A stretch of DNA of 64,000 nt from Pseudomonadota bacterium (GTDB lineage: Bacteria; Pseudomonadota; Alphaproteobacteria; Rhodospirillales; Magnetospirillaceae). Below the pieces are notes generated by a model. The model was not told the DNA's origin, searched no databases, and saw nothing but the letters and a program-made list of their open reading frames with translations. The stretch lies in NCBI GenBank assembly GCA_021847015.1, contig JAJZVW010000005.1:106546-170545 (forward strand). The letters are read 5' to 3'. Position 1 is the first letter of the stretch, and each line of letters starts with the position of its first letter. The translations under genes were made by a program, and so were the position numbers. Shown here one piece after another: positions 24,757 through 36,471 of this stretch.

Positions 24757-25707
24757 ATGACCGCTCGCGACCCCGACGACTTGCCGCCGCCCACGCCTTC
24801 CGACGCGCCCCTCCGCGAAACCTCCACGACCGTTCGCCCGGTGTCGGAGGGGATGGAACGTCACGTCAACGTCTACCACCGGGTGCTCGATCACGGCTTC
24901 ATCGCGGTCAAGGATTACATGGGCGACGACCTGTCGATCCTGCAAATGGCCCGGATGAGCTACGGCAAGGGCACCAAGGGCCTGAACGACGACCGGGCGC
25001 TGCTGCGCTACCTGATGCGCCATCTGCACACCAGCCCGTTCGAGGGCTGCGTCGTCAAGCTGCACGTCAAGCTGCCGATCTTCGTCATGCGCCAGTGGGT
25101 GCGCCACCGCACCGCGTCCCTGAACGAGTATTCGGCGCGCTACTCGATCCTGCCAGACGAGTTCTACCTGCCGGCGGCCGAGCACGTGGCCGTCCAGTCC
25201 ACCGACAACAAGCAGGGGCGTGGCGCCGGCCTGACGCCCGAGCAGGCCGCCGAGGTGTTGCGGCTCCTCAAGGATGACGCCGAGCGCGGCTTCGCGTCGT
25301 ACCACCACCTGCTCAACGCCGATGTGGACGGCAACACGCTGGACGGGGACCGCACCGGAATCGCGCGCGAACTCGCGCGCATCGGCTTGCCGCTGTCGAC
25401 CTACACGCAGATGTACTGGCAGACCAACCTGCACAACCTCATGCACTTCCTTCGGCTCAGGGCGGATCCGCACGCCCAGTGGGAAATCCGCGTCTATGCC
25501 GAGAAGATCCTGGACCTCATGGCCGATTGGGTGCCGGTGACGCACGAGGCGTTCCGCGACTACCAGCTCGAAGCGGTGCGTTTTTCGCGCATGGAGATGG
25601 CCCTGCTCCGCGACATGGTCGCCGGCAAGGCCGTGCCGGCCGACGCCGAGCGCTACGGATTGTCCAAGCGGGAAGCCAAGGAGTTCGCGGCGCGCTTCGG
25701 TGCCTGA
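24757..25707 (+). CDS. thyX: FAD-dependent thymidylate synthase ThyX
   Basis: A 316-residue flavin-dependent thymidylate synthase, which makes dTMP from dUMP using methylenetetrahydrofolate and NADPH. The signature RHRTASLNEYSARY (about 117-130) is the ThyX motif RHRxxSxNxxSxR. Further motifs are SPFEGCVVKLHVKLPIFVMRQ before it and TYTQMYWQTNLHNLMHFL after it. The AGGCAGGAA site favours the ATG at 24757. ThyX replaces ThyA in many bacteria; no thyA or dfr gene is seen here. Confidence 0.97.
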   Translation: MTARDPDDLPPPTPSDAPLRETSTTVRPVSEGMERHVNVYHRVLDHGFIAVKDYMGDDLSILQMARMSYGKGTKGLNDDRALLRYLMRHLHTSPFEGCVVKLHVKLPIFVMRQWVRHRTASLNEYSARYSILPDEFYLPAAEHVAVQSTDNKQGRGAGLTPEQAAEVLRLLKDDAERGFASYHHLLNADVDGNTLDGDRTGIARELARIGLPLSTYTQMYWQTNLHNLMHFLRLRADPHAQWEIRVYAEKILDLMADWVPVTHEAFRDYQLEAVRFSRMEMALLRDMVAGKAVPADAERYGLSKREAKEFAARFGA

Positions 25708-25785
25708 CCGGCCTTGGCCGCAGTCTTGACAAGCGCCCGGCGGGGGTCTTTGGTGATGCCCATCAGCGAAGGGAGGATACGTTCC

Positions 25786-26169
25786 ATGCGCCGCCTGCTT
25801 CTTGCCGCCGTTTGCCTGCTCGCCGTCGCGCCGGCGGCCCGAGCGGCCGACCTCAGCGTGACCGTGACCAACGTGAAGCCCGATTCCGGCGACATCCGCA
25901 TTGTCGTCATCAGCGATCCGGACCACATGAGCCGGCAGGACGATTCCCGCAACCTGCGGGCGCGCGACGCCAAGGACGGCAGCATCACCACCCGTTTCCT
26001 CGGCCTGGCGCCGGGCGAATACGGGCTGATCGCCATCCACGACACCCACGCGAACCACGCGGTCGAACAGGTCTTCACCGGCACGATCAGCGGGCGCGAA
26101 AGCAACAGCGGCGAAATGCGCGTGAACGTCGCCGAACCCGCCTCCGCCGTGACGCTGGCGCTGCCCTGA
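25786..26169 (+). CDS. DUF2141-domain exported protein
   Basis: A 127-residue exported protein matching DUF2141: signal peptide MRRLLLAAVCLLAVAPAARA, then a beta-rich mature part with VTVTNVKPDSGDIRIVV and GEYGLIAIHDTHANH. Family function is unknown. A GGGAGG site precedes the ATG at 25786. The stop codon lies inside a 13-bp tandem duplication (26160-26185). It is followed by a small lipoprotein gene. Confidence 0.85.
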   Translation: MRRLLLAAVCLLAVAPAARAADLSVTVTNVKPDSGDIRIVVISDPDHMSRQDDSRNLRARDAKDGSITTRFLGLAPGEYGLIAIHDTHANHAVEQVFTGTISGRESNSGEMRVNVAEPASAVTLALP

Positions 26170-26185
26170 CACGCTGCCCTGACAC
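26160..26185 (+). repeat. 13-bp tandem duplication across DUF2141 stop codon
   Basis: GCTGCCCTGACAC occurs twice in direct tandem. The first copy holds the stop codon; the second lies just downstream and repeats a TGA. It is probably a replication-slippage duplication without coding effect. Confidence 0.85.
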
Positions 26186-26257
26186 AGGGGGGCCGGGCGT
26201 TCCCGGTTCGCCGGATTTCCGGAATGGGCCGAGCGCGGTCAAGAGAGGGATCGGGCC

Positions 26258-26566
26258 ATGAGGTATTTCTGCATCCTGTCGGTTGCGGGCGTCCTGGCGG
26301 CCTGCGGGGAGAGGCAGGAGCTTATGCTGACGAAGCTCGGCGAGTTTCATCCCCATGTCACCACGTGCCAGGACGTGACGAACGCCTTCGGGTTCGCGCC
26401 GACATCGGTAAAGCGCCTGGCCGATGGCCGCACGGCGCAGACCTGGGTGCAGACCAATCCCTACGACATCTCGCAACGTGCCGACGTCACAATCAAGTTT
26501 GACAAGGATTGCGTGATGTTGGGGATCATGTCCGAGGGTTTGACGGCGTCGGGCACACAGATTTGA
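26258..26566 (+). CDS. Small putative lipoprotein
   Basis: A 102-residue protein with a lipobox: MRYFCILSVAGVLAACGERQ, cleavage before Cys16. The mature part includes HVTTCQDVTNAFG and a beta-rich C-terminal half. It resembles small outer-membrane-assembly-like lipoproteins in layout, but no family was recognised. It lies 69 bp before cobU on the same strand, and co-transcription with cobalamin genes is possible but not shown. Confidence 0.72.
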   Translation: MRYFCILSVAGVLAACGERQELMLTKLGEFHPHVTTCQDVTNAFGFAPTSVKRLADGRTAQTWVQTNPYDISQRADVTIKFDKDCVMLGIMSEGLTASGTQI

Positions 26567-26635
26567 CGCCATCCCGGTGATGGGCATGGGTGGCAATGAA
26601 ACGGCGGTTTCCCGACGCCATACTGCCTGGAGGCG

Positions 26636-27162
26636 ATGCTGACCCCGTCCGGCCTTCCTCTCGCGCTGCTTGTCCTTGGCGGCGCCCGCTCGGGCAAGAG
26701 CGCCTTCGCCGAAAGCCTGCTGGCCGGGCGGCCGGCGGTCTACCTCGCCACGGGCCAGGCTCTCGACGCCGAGATGGAGGCCCGCATCCGCGAGCACCGT
26801 TCCCGCCGCGGGCCCGAGTGGCTGACGGTGGAAGAGCCGCTGGCCCTGGCGGAGGCTTTGGAGCGTCACGGGCGGTCGGGCCGGCCGATCCTGGTGGATT
26901 GCCTGACCCTGTGGATTTCGAACCTCATGCATGCGGGTCGCGACGTGGACCGGGCCTGCGGCGAATTGTGCGAGGTTCTGCGCGATCCGCCGGACCCGGT
27001 GGTGCTGGTGGCCAACGAGGTGGGCATGGGACTGGTGCCGGACAATTCCCTGGCACGCGCGTTCCGCGACCACCAGGGACGGGTCAACCAGCGTGTCGCC
27101 GCAATGTGCCGCCGGGTGGTCTTCGTCGCCGCCGGCCTTCCCCTCGTTCTCAAGGATGTCCC

Positions 27163-27166
<4 letters not shown>
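26636..27166 (+). CDS. cobU: Adenosylcobinamide kinase/guanylyltransferase CobU (CobP)
   Basis: A 176-residue bifunctional enzyme that phosphorylates adenosylcobinamide and then adds GMP, in the nucleotide-loop part of cobalamin synthesis. The P-loop is GGARSGKSAFAE (15-26), and the conserved DCLTLWISNLM and NEVGMGLVP segments follow. The stop overlaps the cobW start by 4 bp (ATGA), so translation is coupled. It begins the cobU-cobW-cobN cluster. Confidence 0.95.
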
Positions 27167-28197
<1,031 letters not shown>

Positions 28198-28203
28198 CAT
28201 CCG

Positions 28204-31200
28204 ATGCATCTTCTCGCCGCCCAGCCCGGCAGCATCGACGACGGTTCCCAGGCGCTCGATCTGGGCCAGCAGCCGGCGGATGTGGTCTTCCTGTCCTCGG
28301 CCGACAGCGAGCTGGCCTGCCTGGCGTCGGCGTATGGGCGGCTGGCGCCGGCCCCGTTCTCGCTCAGGCTCGCCAGTCTGCTGCGGTTGGGCCACCCCAT
28401 GTCGGTGGATCTGTACGTCGAGGCGGTGGTCGAGCGCGCCCGTCTGGTGGTGGTCCGCCTGTTGGGCGGGCGCAGCTATTGGCCCTACGGTCTCGAACAG
28501 GTGGCCGCGTCCTGCCGCAAGAAGGGCATTCCCCTGGCGGTGCTGCCCGGCGACGACCGCCCCGATCCGGATCTTGCCGCCGAGACCTCGATTCCCACGG
28601 ATGCGGCCGACCGGCTGTGGCGTTATCTCCTCTACGGCGGCACCGACAACGCCGAACAGGCGCTGCGTTTTCTCGCCGGGCTGATTGGCCGGGACATGGC
28701 GTGGCTGGAGCCCAGGCCGCTGCCGCCGGCCGGCCGGTATCCCGAAGGCGAGCCGCCGGCCGTCCGCGACCGGCCCGTGGCCGCGCTGGTGTTCTACCGC
28801 GCCCTGATGCTGGCGGGCGACACCGCGCCGGTGGACGCCATGTTGGACGCCCTGGCCGAGCGCGGCATGGATGCCTTCGGGATCTTCGTCCACAGCCTCA
28901 AGGACCCGGTGTCGGCCGGCGCGGCCGAAGCGATGCTGGCCCAGGCGCCGCCCGACGTCATCGTCAATACCACGGGCTTCGCCGTCGCCGCGCCGGGCCG
29001 GCCCCAGGATACGCCGTTCGCCGCCGCCGATTGCCCGGTCCTCCAGGCCATCCTCGCCAGCGGCGGCGAGGAGGCGTGGCGGAGCGGCACCAAAGGCCTG
29101 GGGGCGCGCGACATCGCCATGAACGTGTCGCTCCCCGAGGTGGACGGGCGCCTTGTCACCCGCGCCGTGTCGTTCAAGGTGGCCGCCCGCGATCCGGCCA
29201 CCCAATGCGACATCGCCCGCCATCGGCCGGTGGCGGACCGCGTCGCCTTCGTCGCCGATCTGGCGGCGGCCTGGGCGCGGTTGCGCCGCAAACCCATGCC
29301 TGAGCGGCGGGTGGCGCTGGTGCTGGCCAACTACCCCAACCGCGACGGGCGGCTGGGGAACGGCGTCGGCCTCGATACCCCCGCCGGCACGGTCGAGGTG
29401 CTGAAGGCCATGGCGGACGCCGGGTACGACGTCCGCGACATGCCCGCGGACGGCAACGCCCTGATCGAGCGCCTGTTGCGGGGGCCGACCAACGACTGGC
29501 GGGCCCTGGTGCATCGGGAGACCCGCGAAGGCTTGGCGCTGCCGGACTATCTCGCCTTTTTCCACGCGCTGCCGGCGGCGCTGCAAGATGCCGTGCGCGA
29601 CCGCTGGGGCCCGCCCGAAGGCGATCCCTTCTTCCGCAAGGGGGAACTGTCCTGCGGCGAATTCCGCCTGCCGGTACTGAGGCTCGGCAAGGTGGCGGTG
29701 GGCATCCAGCCGGCACGCGGCTACAACATCGATCCCGCGTCGTCCTACCACGCTCCCGACCTGGTTCCGCCCCACAATTACCTGGCGTTTTACGCCTGGC
29801 TGCGTGAGGGGTTCCGCGCCGACGCCGTCGTTCACATGGGCAAGCACGGCAATCTGGAATGGCTGCCGGGCAAGGCGCTGGCGCTGTCGGCCGAGTGTTT
29901 CCCCGAAGCCTGCCTGGGGCCGATGCCCCATCTGTATCCGTTCATCGTCAACGACCCCGGCGAAGGCACCCAGGCCAAGCGCCGGGCACAGGCGGCGATC
30001 ATCGACCACCTGACGCCGCCCTTGACCCGCGCCGAGAGTTACGGGCCGCTCCGGGAATTGGAACGGCTGGTGGACGAGTATTACGAGGCGGCCGGCATCG
30101 ATCCGCGCCGGCTCGCCGTGCTGCGCAAGGACATCCTCGGCCTGGCGGCGGTGTCCGGCCTGGACCGCGACGTCGGAATCGTTCCCGGGGATGATCCCGA
30201 GGCGGCCCTGGGCAAGCTCGACAACCACCTCTGCGAGCTGAAAGAGATGCAGATCCGCGACGGGCTGCACGTCTTCGGCCGCTCGCCCGAGGGCGAACAG
30301 CGCACCGACCTTCTCGTCGCGCTGGTCCGCGTGCCGCGCGGCGGCGCTCCCGCCGACGCATCGTTGCTGCGGGCGCTGGCCGGGGATCTCGGGCTGGATT
30401 TCGATCCCCTGGATTGCGTGCTGGGCGAAACCTGGACGGGGCCGAAGCCGGCGGCGCTCGATCGTCCGGCCGAGCTCTGGCGCACCAAGGGCGACGCGGT
30501 GGAGCGGCTGGAAATCCTGGCGAAGGCCCTGGTCTCCGGGGCGCGGACGGCCGAGGCGGGGTGGGCCCGCACCCCGGCGGTGCTGGCCGAAATCCGCGAC
30601 CGGTTGGCTCCCGCCGTGGACGGGTGCGGCGCCGCCGAAATTGACGGTCTCTTGCGCGGATTGGACGGACGATTCGTTCCGCCCGGCCCGTCGGGGGCGC
30701 CGACCCGCGGGCGGCCCGACGTCCTGCCGACCGGACGCAATTTCTTCTCGGTGGATACGCGCACGGTGCCGACCCCGGCCGCGTGGACCCTAGGGTGGAA
30801 GTCGGCGCAATTGCTGCTGGAGCGCCATTTGCAGGAGCACGGCGCCTGGCCGCGGGCGGTGGCGCTGACCGCGTGGGGCACCAGCAACATGCGTACCGGC
30901 GGCGACGACATCGCCCAGGGATTGGCGTTGATGGGCGTGCGTCCCGCCTGGGACGGCGGATCGCGCCGGGTGATGGGCTTCGAGATCCTGCCGGCGGGCA
31001 TCCTCGACCGTCCGCGGGTCGACGTCACCTTGCGGGTGTCCGGGTTTTTCCGCGACGCTTTCCCGGCGCTGCTCGACCTGTTCGATTCGGCGGTGCGGGC
31101 GGTGGCCGCCCTGGACGAGCCGGACGACGTCAATCCCCTGGCCGCGCGGGTGCGGGCCGAGACCCCGGCCATGGGCGAGCGGCGCGCCACGGCGCGGGTC

Positions 31201-31869
31201 TTCGGCGCCAAGCCCGGGGCCTACGGAGCCGGCTTGCAGGCGCTGATCGACGAGCGGGGCTGGCGCACCGACACGGACCTCGCCGCCGCCTATGTCGCCT
31301 GGGGCGGCTGGGCCTATGGCGGCGGTCGCGACGGCGAAGCGGCGGCGGACGCCCTGCGCCGGCGGCTGTCGGGAGTCGAGGCGGTGATCCAGAACCAGGA
31401 CAACCGCGAGCACGACCTCTTGGATTCCGACGATTATTACCAGTTCGAGGGCGGGCTGGCGGCGGCGGTGCGGGTGGAATCGGGCCGCGCGCCGGCCGTA
31501 TGGCATGCCGATCATTCGCGCCCCGAAAGCCCGCGCATCCGCAGCCTGGAGGAGGAGATCGCCCGGGTGGTGCGCGCCCGCGTGGTCAATCCCAAATGGA
31601 TCGAAGGCGTTATGCGTCACGGCTACAAGGGCGCGTTCGAGATGGCGGCGACGGTGGATTACCTGTTCGCTTTCGCCGCGACCGCCGGGGCCGTCAAGGA
31701 CCACCATTTCGACCTGGTGGCGGAAGCCTATCTCGGCGACGAGCGGGTCGCGGCGTTCCTCGCCGACACCAACCCGGGCGCGCTGGCGGACATCAAGGCC
31801 CGGCTCGGCGAGGCGATCGAGCGCGGATTATGGACGCCGAGGAAGAACAGCCTGCACCGGCTGTTGTGA
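28204..31869 (+). CDS. cobN: Cobaltochelatase subunit CobN
   Basis: A 1221-residue large subunit of aerobic cobaltochelatase, which inserts cobalt into hydrogenobyrinic acid a,c-diamide together with CobS and CobT. Characteristic segments include VHMGKHGNLEWLPGKALALS, PFIVNDPGEGTQAKRRAQA and DSDDYYQFEGGLAAAVR in the last third. CobS and CobT are not in the window. It is 6 bp downstream of cobW, and its stop directly abuts the convergent lptG stop. It is distinguished from magnesium chelatase ChlH/BchH by the cob context. Confidence 0.96.
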   Translation: MHLLAAQPGSIDDGSQALDLGQQPADVVFLSSADSELACLASAYGRLAPAPFSLRLASLLRLGHPMSVDLYVEAVVERARLVVVRLLGGRSYWPYGLEQVAASCRKKGIPLAVLPGDDRPDPDLAAETSIPTDAADRLWRYLLYGGTDNAEQALRFLAGLIGRDMAWLEPRPLPPAGRYPEGEPPAVRDRPVAALVFYRALMLAGDTAPVDAMLDALAERGMDAFGIFVHSLKDPVSAGAAEAMLAQAPPDVIVNTTGFAVAAPGRPQDTPFAAADCPVLQAILASGGEEAWRSGTKGLGARDIAMNVSLPEVDGRLVTRAVSFKVAARDPATQCDIARHRPVADRVAFVADLAAAWARLRRKPMPERRVALVLANYPNRDGRLGNGVGLDTPAGTVEVLKAMADAGYDVRDMPADGNALIERLLRGPTNDWRALVHRETREGLALPDYLAFFHALPAALQDAVRDRWGPPEGDPFFRKGELSCGEFRLPVLRLGKVAVGIQPARGYNIDPASSYHAPDLVPPHNYLAFYAWLREGFRADAVVHMGKHGNLEWLPGKALALSAECFPEACLGPMPHLYPFIVNDPGEGTQAKRRAQAAIIDHLTPPLTRAESYGPLRELERLVDEYYEAAGIDPRRLAVLRKDILGLAAVSGLDRDVGIVPGDDPEAALGKLDNHLCELKEMQIRDGLHVFGRSPEGEQRTDLLVALVRVPRGGAPADASLLRALAGDLGLDFDPLDCVLGETWTGPKPAALDRPAELWRTKGDAVERLEILAKALVSGARTAEAGWARTPAVLAEIRDRLAPAVDGCGAAEIDGLLRGLDGRFVPPGPSGAPTRGRPDVLPTGRNFFSVDTRTVPTPAAWTLGWKSAQLLLERHLQEHGAWPRAVALTAWGTSNMRTGGDDIAQGLALMGVRPAWDGGSRRVMGFEILPAGILDRPRVDVTLRVSGFFRDAFPALLDLFDSAVRAVAALDEPDDVNPLAARVRAETPAMGERRATARVFGAKPGAYGAGLQALIDERGWRTDTDLAAAYVAWGGWAYGGGRDGEAAADALRRRLSGVEAVIQNQDNREHDLLDSDDYYQFEGGLAAAVRVESGRAPAVWHADHSRPESPRIRSLEEEIARVVRARVVNPKWIEGVMRHGYKGAFEMAATVDYLFAFAATAGAVKDHHFDLVAEAYLGDERVAAFLADTNPGALADIKARLGEAIERGLWTPRKNSLHRLL

Positions 31870-32985
31870 TCACCCATCCTCCAGGTGGAACAATCCGCCG
31901 AGACCGGCGAAGCCGGCCATCATCGCCGGGGCCCAGGCCGCCAGCACCTGCGGGATGGTCTGCGACAGGCCGAAGGCGTAGATGATCTTGGAGAAGAAAT
32001 AGAGGATGAAGCCGGTGGCGACGCCGGCGGCGACCCGTCCCACCAGGCCGCCCGACCGCGTGTTGGGTTTCAGTGAGAACAGGGCGGCGACCAGCACCAT
32101 GCCGCAATACAGCACCGGCGAGGCGATCAGCGACTGCAAATACATGCGGTGCTTGGGGGCCGAGAAGCCGGCTTTCTCGAAAAAGGCGATGAAGCCGGGC
32201 AACTGCCAGAACGACAGGGTTTCCGGCGAGGCGAAGTTGTCGTGAACACGCTCCAGGGTCAGGCGCGTGGGCAAGGTCATGGTGTCGAAATGCTCTCCCG
32301 GTTTGCCGGGGGTCATCAACCACACGTCCTGCATTTCGAACGCGCCCGCGACCAGCCGGGCCTTGGCGGCGCTCAAGCGGCGGCTGAAATGGTCGGGCTT
32401 GTCGTAGATGAAGATGTGCACGTCGCCGAGGTAAAGCACCAAGCCTTCCTGGCGGACGTCCTCGGCGTGGACCACCACTTGTCCTCCGCCATGGTCCTTG
32501 CCATAGCCTTCGCGAAGCCACAGCCCGACCTCCGACACGTCCAGCGCGTTGCCCCGGTTGGTCAGGAGCGCGTTCTGCATGCGCTCGAAGCGCGCGTACA
32601 TGCTGGCCGCCAGCGGGTTGAAGGCGGTGATTTCCACCACACCCAGGGCCAGAGTGGCGATCAGCACCGGCGCCAGGAATTGCCACACGGACACGCCCGC
32701 CGCCCGGGCCACTACCAGTTCGTGGGTCCGGGTCAGCCGCCAAAAGGCGATCATGGCGCCGATCATGACGCCGAACGGCATGATGGTGTGGGTCATCTGC
32801 GGCAGTTTGAGCAAGGCCATGGCGAGCAGCAGCCCGAATCCCAGTTCCGGCCGTCCGGCGGCGCGCCGGATCAGCTCGATCACGTCGAACAGCAGGATGA
32901 TCCCCATGATCACCAGAAGGACGGTGACGAAGGCCAGAAGGAACTGGCGGGCGATGTAGACGCTCAAGGTCGGGGAAAGTCGCAT
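31870..32985 (-). CDS. lptG: LPS export ABC transporter permease LptG
   Basis: A 371-residue YjgP/YjgQ-family permease of the Lpt machine that lifts lipopolysaccharide from the inner membrane. Six membrane segments (about 13-35, 60-80, 95-120, and three in the last 110 residues) flank a large periplasmic beta-jellyroll region. lptF normally sits beside lptG but is not here, so it must lie elsewhere. The ATG at 32985 (MRLSPTLSVYIARQF) begins family homology. It is divergent from the PduO-type gene, with a 133-bp gap. Confidence 0.9.
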   Translation of the reverse strand: MRLSPTLSVYIARQFLLAFVTVLLVIMGIILLFDVIELIRRAAGRPELGFGLLLAMALLKLPQMTHTIMPFGVMIGAMIAFWRLTRTHELVVARAAGVSVWQFLAPVLIATLALGVVEITAFNPLAASMYARFERMQNALLTNRGNALDVSEVGLWLREGYGKDHGGGQVVVHAEDVRQEGLVLYLGDVHIFIYDKPDHFSRRLSAAKARLVAGAFEMQDVWLMTPGKPGEHFDTMTLPTRLTLERVHDNFASPETLSFWQLPGFIAFFEKAGFSAPKHRMYLQSLIASPVLYCGMVLVAALFSLKPNTRSGGLVGRVAAGVATGFILYFFSKIIYAFGLSQTIPQVLAAWAPAMMAGFAGLGGLFHLEDG

Positions 32986-33118
32986 TTCGGCCGAAGCGCT
33001 CCGCAGATGACGGCCGGAGTATAGTGCATTCGTGAGCCCGGGGAAGCCGCCGGTCGCTGTCGCGCCCGGGAGTGCGCCGTGGCATAAAGAGGGCGTTGGC
33101 AGCCGCGAGGGAACGGTC

Positions 33119-33685
33119 ATGGTACGGCTAACCCGCATCTATACCCGCAGTGGCGACAAGGGGCAGACATCGCTGGGGGACGGCACCCGGGTGGCGAAGC
33201 ATACCCTCCGGGTCGAGGCCTATGGCACCGTGGATGAGGCCAACGCCGCCATCGGGCTCGCCCGCCTCCATACCGACGGCGAGGCCGGCGGCATGCTGGC
33301 GCGGATTCAGAACGATCTGTTCGATCTCGGTGCGGATTTATGCATGCCGCTTGCCGATAGCGAGGGGCAGGGCAGCCGCCTGCGTATCGCTGAAGGCCAG
33401 GTTCTGCGCCTGGAGGCGGAAATCGACCGGATGAACGACGAGTTGGAGCCGCTGGATTCCTTCGTCCTGCCCGGCGGCACGCCGGCTTCCGCCCATCTCC
33501 ACCATGCGCGCACCGTCGTCCGCCGCTCCGAAAGGTTGATTTCCGCCCTGGCGGAGACGGAAAAGGTCAACCCTCAGGCCATTGCTTACGCCAACCGGCT
33601 TTCCGATCATCTTTTCGTTATGGCGCGATGGTTGAATACCAAGGGCAGTGCCGACGTCCTATGGGTTCCAGGGGCCAATCGTTGA
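33119..33685 (+). CDS. Cob(I)yrinic acid a,c-diamide adenosyltransferase, PduO type
   Basis: A 188-residue ATP:cob(I)alamin adenosyltransferase of the PduO type, which makes coenzyme B12 (adenosylcobalamin). The ATP-binding N-terminal motif is YTRSGDKGQTSLGDGTRV (about 8-25), with VEAYGTVDEANAAIG, LPGG and RRSERL following. It would supply the cofactor of NrdJ 3 kb downstream. The ATG at 33119 is preceded by a CGAGGG site. No riboswitch-like leader was evident. Confidence 0.93.
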   Translation: MVRLTRIYTRSGDKGQTSLGDGTRVAKHTLRVEAYGTVDEANAAIGLARLHTDGEAGGMLARIQNDLFDLGADLCMPLADSEGQGSRLRIAEGQVLRLEAEIDRMNDELEPLDSFVLPGGTPASAHLHHARTVVRRSERLISALAETEKVNPQAIAYANRLSDHLFVMARWLNTKGSADVLWVPGANR

Positions 33686-33708
33686 GCCTTATCTTTAGGG
33701 CACTGTCG

Positions 33709-33737
33709 TTGACATTCCCGGCAGCCCATCATATTGT
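33709..33737 (+). promoter_or_regulatory. Sigma-70 promoter of etfBA
   Basis: TTGACA (33709-33714), 17-bp spacer, TATTGT (33732-33737). The -35 is a perfect consensus. The -10 overlaps the inverted-repeat-like ATTGTGCAACGCAATA (33733-33748), which may be an operator. Confidence 0.65.
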
Positions 33738-33812
33738 GCAACGCAATAGAAAAATACCCTGCGGGATTCTGGCTTTTCCGGCGCCGGCCGGTGAGAGGGC
33801 TTTGCAGAGATC

Positions 33813-34561
33813 ATGAAGGTACTGGTCGCGGTCAAGCGCGTTGTCGATTACAACGTCAAGATCAGGGTGAAGGCCGACGGTTCCGGCGTCGAGACGGCCA
33901 ACGTCAAATTCTCGATGAACCCCTTCGACGAGATCGCCGTCGAAGAGGCCGTGCGCATGAAGGAAGCGGGCAAGATCGGCGAGATCGTGGTGGTGTCCAT
34001 GGGGCCCGCGGCCGCGCAGGAAACCATCCGCACCGCGCTGGCGATGGGGGCGGACCGCGGCATTCTGGTCCAGACCGACGACGAATTGCAGCCGCTCGCC
34101 GTGGCCAAGCTGCTGAAGGCCGTGGTCGAAAAGGAAGGCCCCGGCCTCGTCATCCTGGGCAAGCAGGCCATCGACGACGATTCCAACCAGACCGGCCAGA
34201 TGCTCGCCGCCCTCCTGGGCTGGCCCCAGGGCACCTTCGCGTCGAAGGTGGTGGTCGGCGACGGCGGCGTGGACGTCACCCGGGAGGTCGACGGCGGCCT
34301 GGAAACCGTGGGTCTCGCGCTGCCGGCGGTGGTGACCACCGATCTGCGCCTGAACGAGCCCCGCTACGCCTCCCTGCCCAACATCATGAAGGCGAAGAAG
34401 AGGCCCATCGACATGCTCACGCCGGCGGGTCTGGGCGTCGATACCGCGCCCCGCCTCGTCACGCTCAAGGTCGAGGAGCCGCCCAGGCGCAAGGCGGGCG
34501 TCAAAGTGGCCAGCGTCGCCGAGCTGGTCGACAAGCTGAAGAACGAAGCGAAGGTCCTCCG

Positions 34562-34565
<4 letters not shown>
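33813..34565 (+). CDS. etfB: Electron transfer flavoprotein beta subunit
   Basis: A 250-residue small subunit of ETF, which passes electrons from acyl-CoA dehydrogenases to the quinone pool through ETF:quinone oxidoreductase. The N-terminal [20 protein letters not shown], the [16 protein letters not shown] block and the C-terminal [14 protein letters not shown] are family hallmarks. It overlaps etfA by 4 bp. A strong sigma-70 promoter lies upstream. Confidence 0.97.
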
Positions 34566-35497
<932 letters not shown>

Positions 35498-35540
35498 GCC
35501 ATCCCGGTCGCCCCCGCGCCCGCCATTTCGGAGCAAGGTC

Positions 35541-36413
35541 ATGATCCAGCAAATCGGTGTCATCGGAGCCGGCCAGATGGGCAATGGCATCGCTCACGTG
35601 GCGGCGCTCGCGGGGCTCGACGTCACGCTGCTCGACCTCAACGCCGACCAGCTCAAGAAAGCGATCGCGACGATCGACAAGAACATGGCGCGGCAGGTTG
35701 CGCGTCAAAAGATCACCGAGGCGGATAAGCTGGCGGCGCTGGGGCGAATCCGGACGTCCACCGATTACGGCGCGTTCGCGGACAGCGACCTGGTGATCGA
35801 AGCCGCCACCGAGGACGAGCAGATAAAACGCAAGATCTTCCAGACCCTTTGCCCGGTGCTGCGGCCGGACGCATACATCGCCTCAAACACCTCGTCGATA
35901 TCGATCACCCGTCTGGGCGCCTCCACCGACCGGCCGGCCAAGTTCATGGGCGTCCATTTCATGAACCCCGTGCCGGTGATGCAGCTGGTCGAACTCATCC
36001 GCGGCATCGCCACCGGCGAGGAAACCTTCGCCATGCTGCGGGAAATGGTGACCAGGTTGGGCAAGACCCCGGTCTCGGCCGAGGACTTTCCCGCCTTCAT
36101 CGTCAACCGCATCCTTCTGCCGATGATCAACGAGGCGGTCTATACCCTGTACGAGGGCGTGGGTTCGGTCGATGCCATCGACACCGCCATGCGGCTGGGG
36201 GCCAACCATCCCATGGGACCGCTGGAACTGGCGGATTTCATCGGTCTCGATACCTGCCTCGCCATCATGCAGGTTCTCCATGACGGGTTGGCCGACACCA
36301 AGTACCGGCCCTGCCCCCTGCTGGTGAAGTATGTCGAGGCCGGCTGGCTGGGCCGCAAGACCGGGCGGGGCTTCTACGATTACGGCAGCGAAAAGCCGGT
36401 TCCCACCCGCTGA
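35541..36413 (+). CDS. 3-hydroxybutyryl-CoA dehydrogenase
   Basis: A 290-residue NAD-dependent 3-hydroxyacyl-CoA dehydrogenase acting on short chains. The NAD-binding GxGxxG is [14 protein letters not shown] (about 7-20). The catalytic His is in [15 protein letters not shown], and substrate-binding elements follow in [11 protein letters not shown]. It is expected to work with the enoyl-CoA hydratase and ETF in fatty-acid degradation or butyryl/PHB metabolism. Confidence 0.95.
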   Translation: MIQQIGVIGAGQMGNGIAHVAALAGLDVTLLDLNADQLKKAIATIDKNMARQVARQKITEADKLAALGRIRTSTDYGAFADSDLVIEAATEDEQIKRKIFQTLCPVLRPDAYIASNTSSISITRLGASTDRPAKFMGVHFMNPVPVMQLVELIRGIATGEETFAMLREMVTRLGKTPVSAEDFPAFIVNRILLPMINEAVYTLYEGVGSVDAIDTAMRLGANHPMGPLELADFIGLDTCLAIMQVLHDGLADTKYRPCPLLVKYVEAGWLGRKTGRGFYDYGSEKPVPTR

Positions 36414-36471
36414 CGGCTGTCCGGCGGGATGTTGCGCGCCCGCGCCCGCGCCCGCGGCGCTTCCGGGATCC

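Noticed and set aside
26567..26635. Cobalamin riboswitch before cobU
   Set aside because: The gap is only 69 bp, and no B12-box-like conserved segments were seen there or in the leader of the PduO-type gene or nrdJ.
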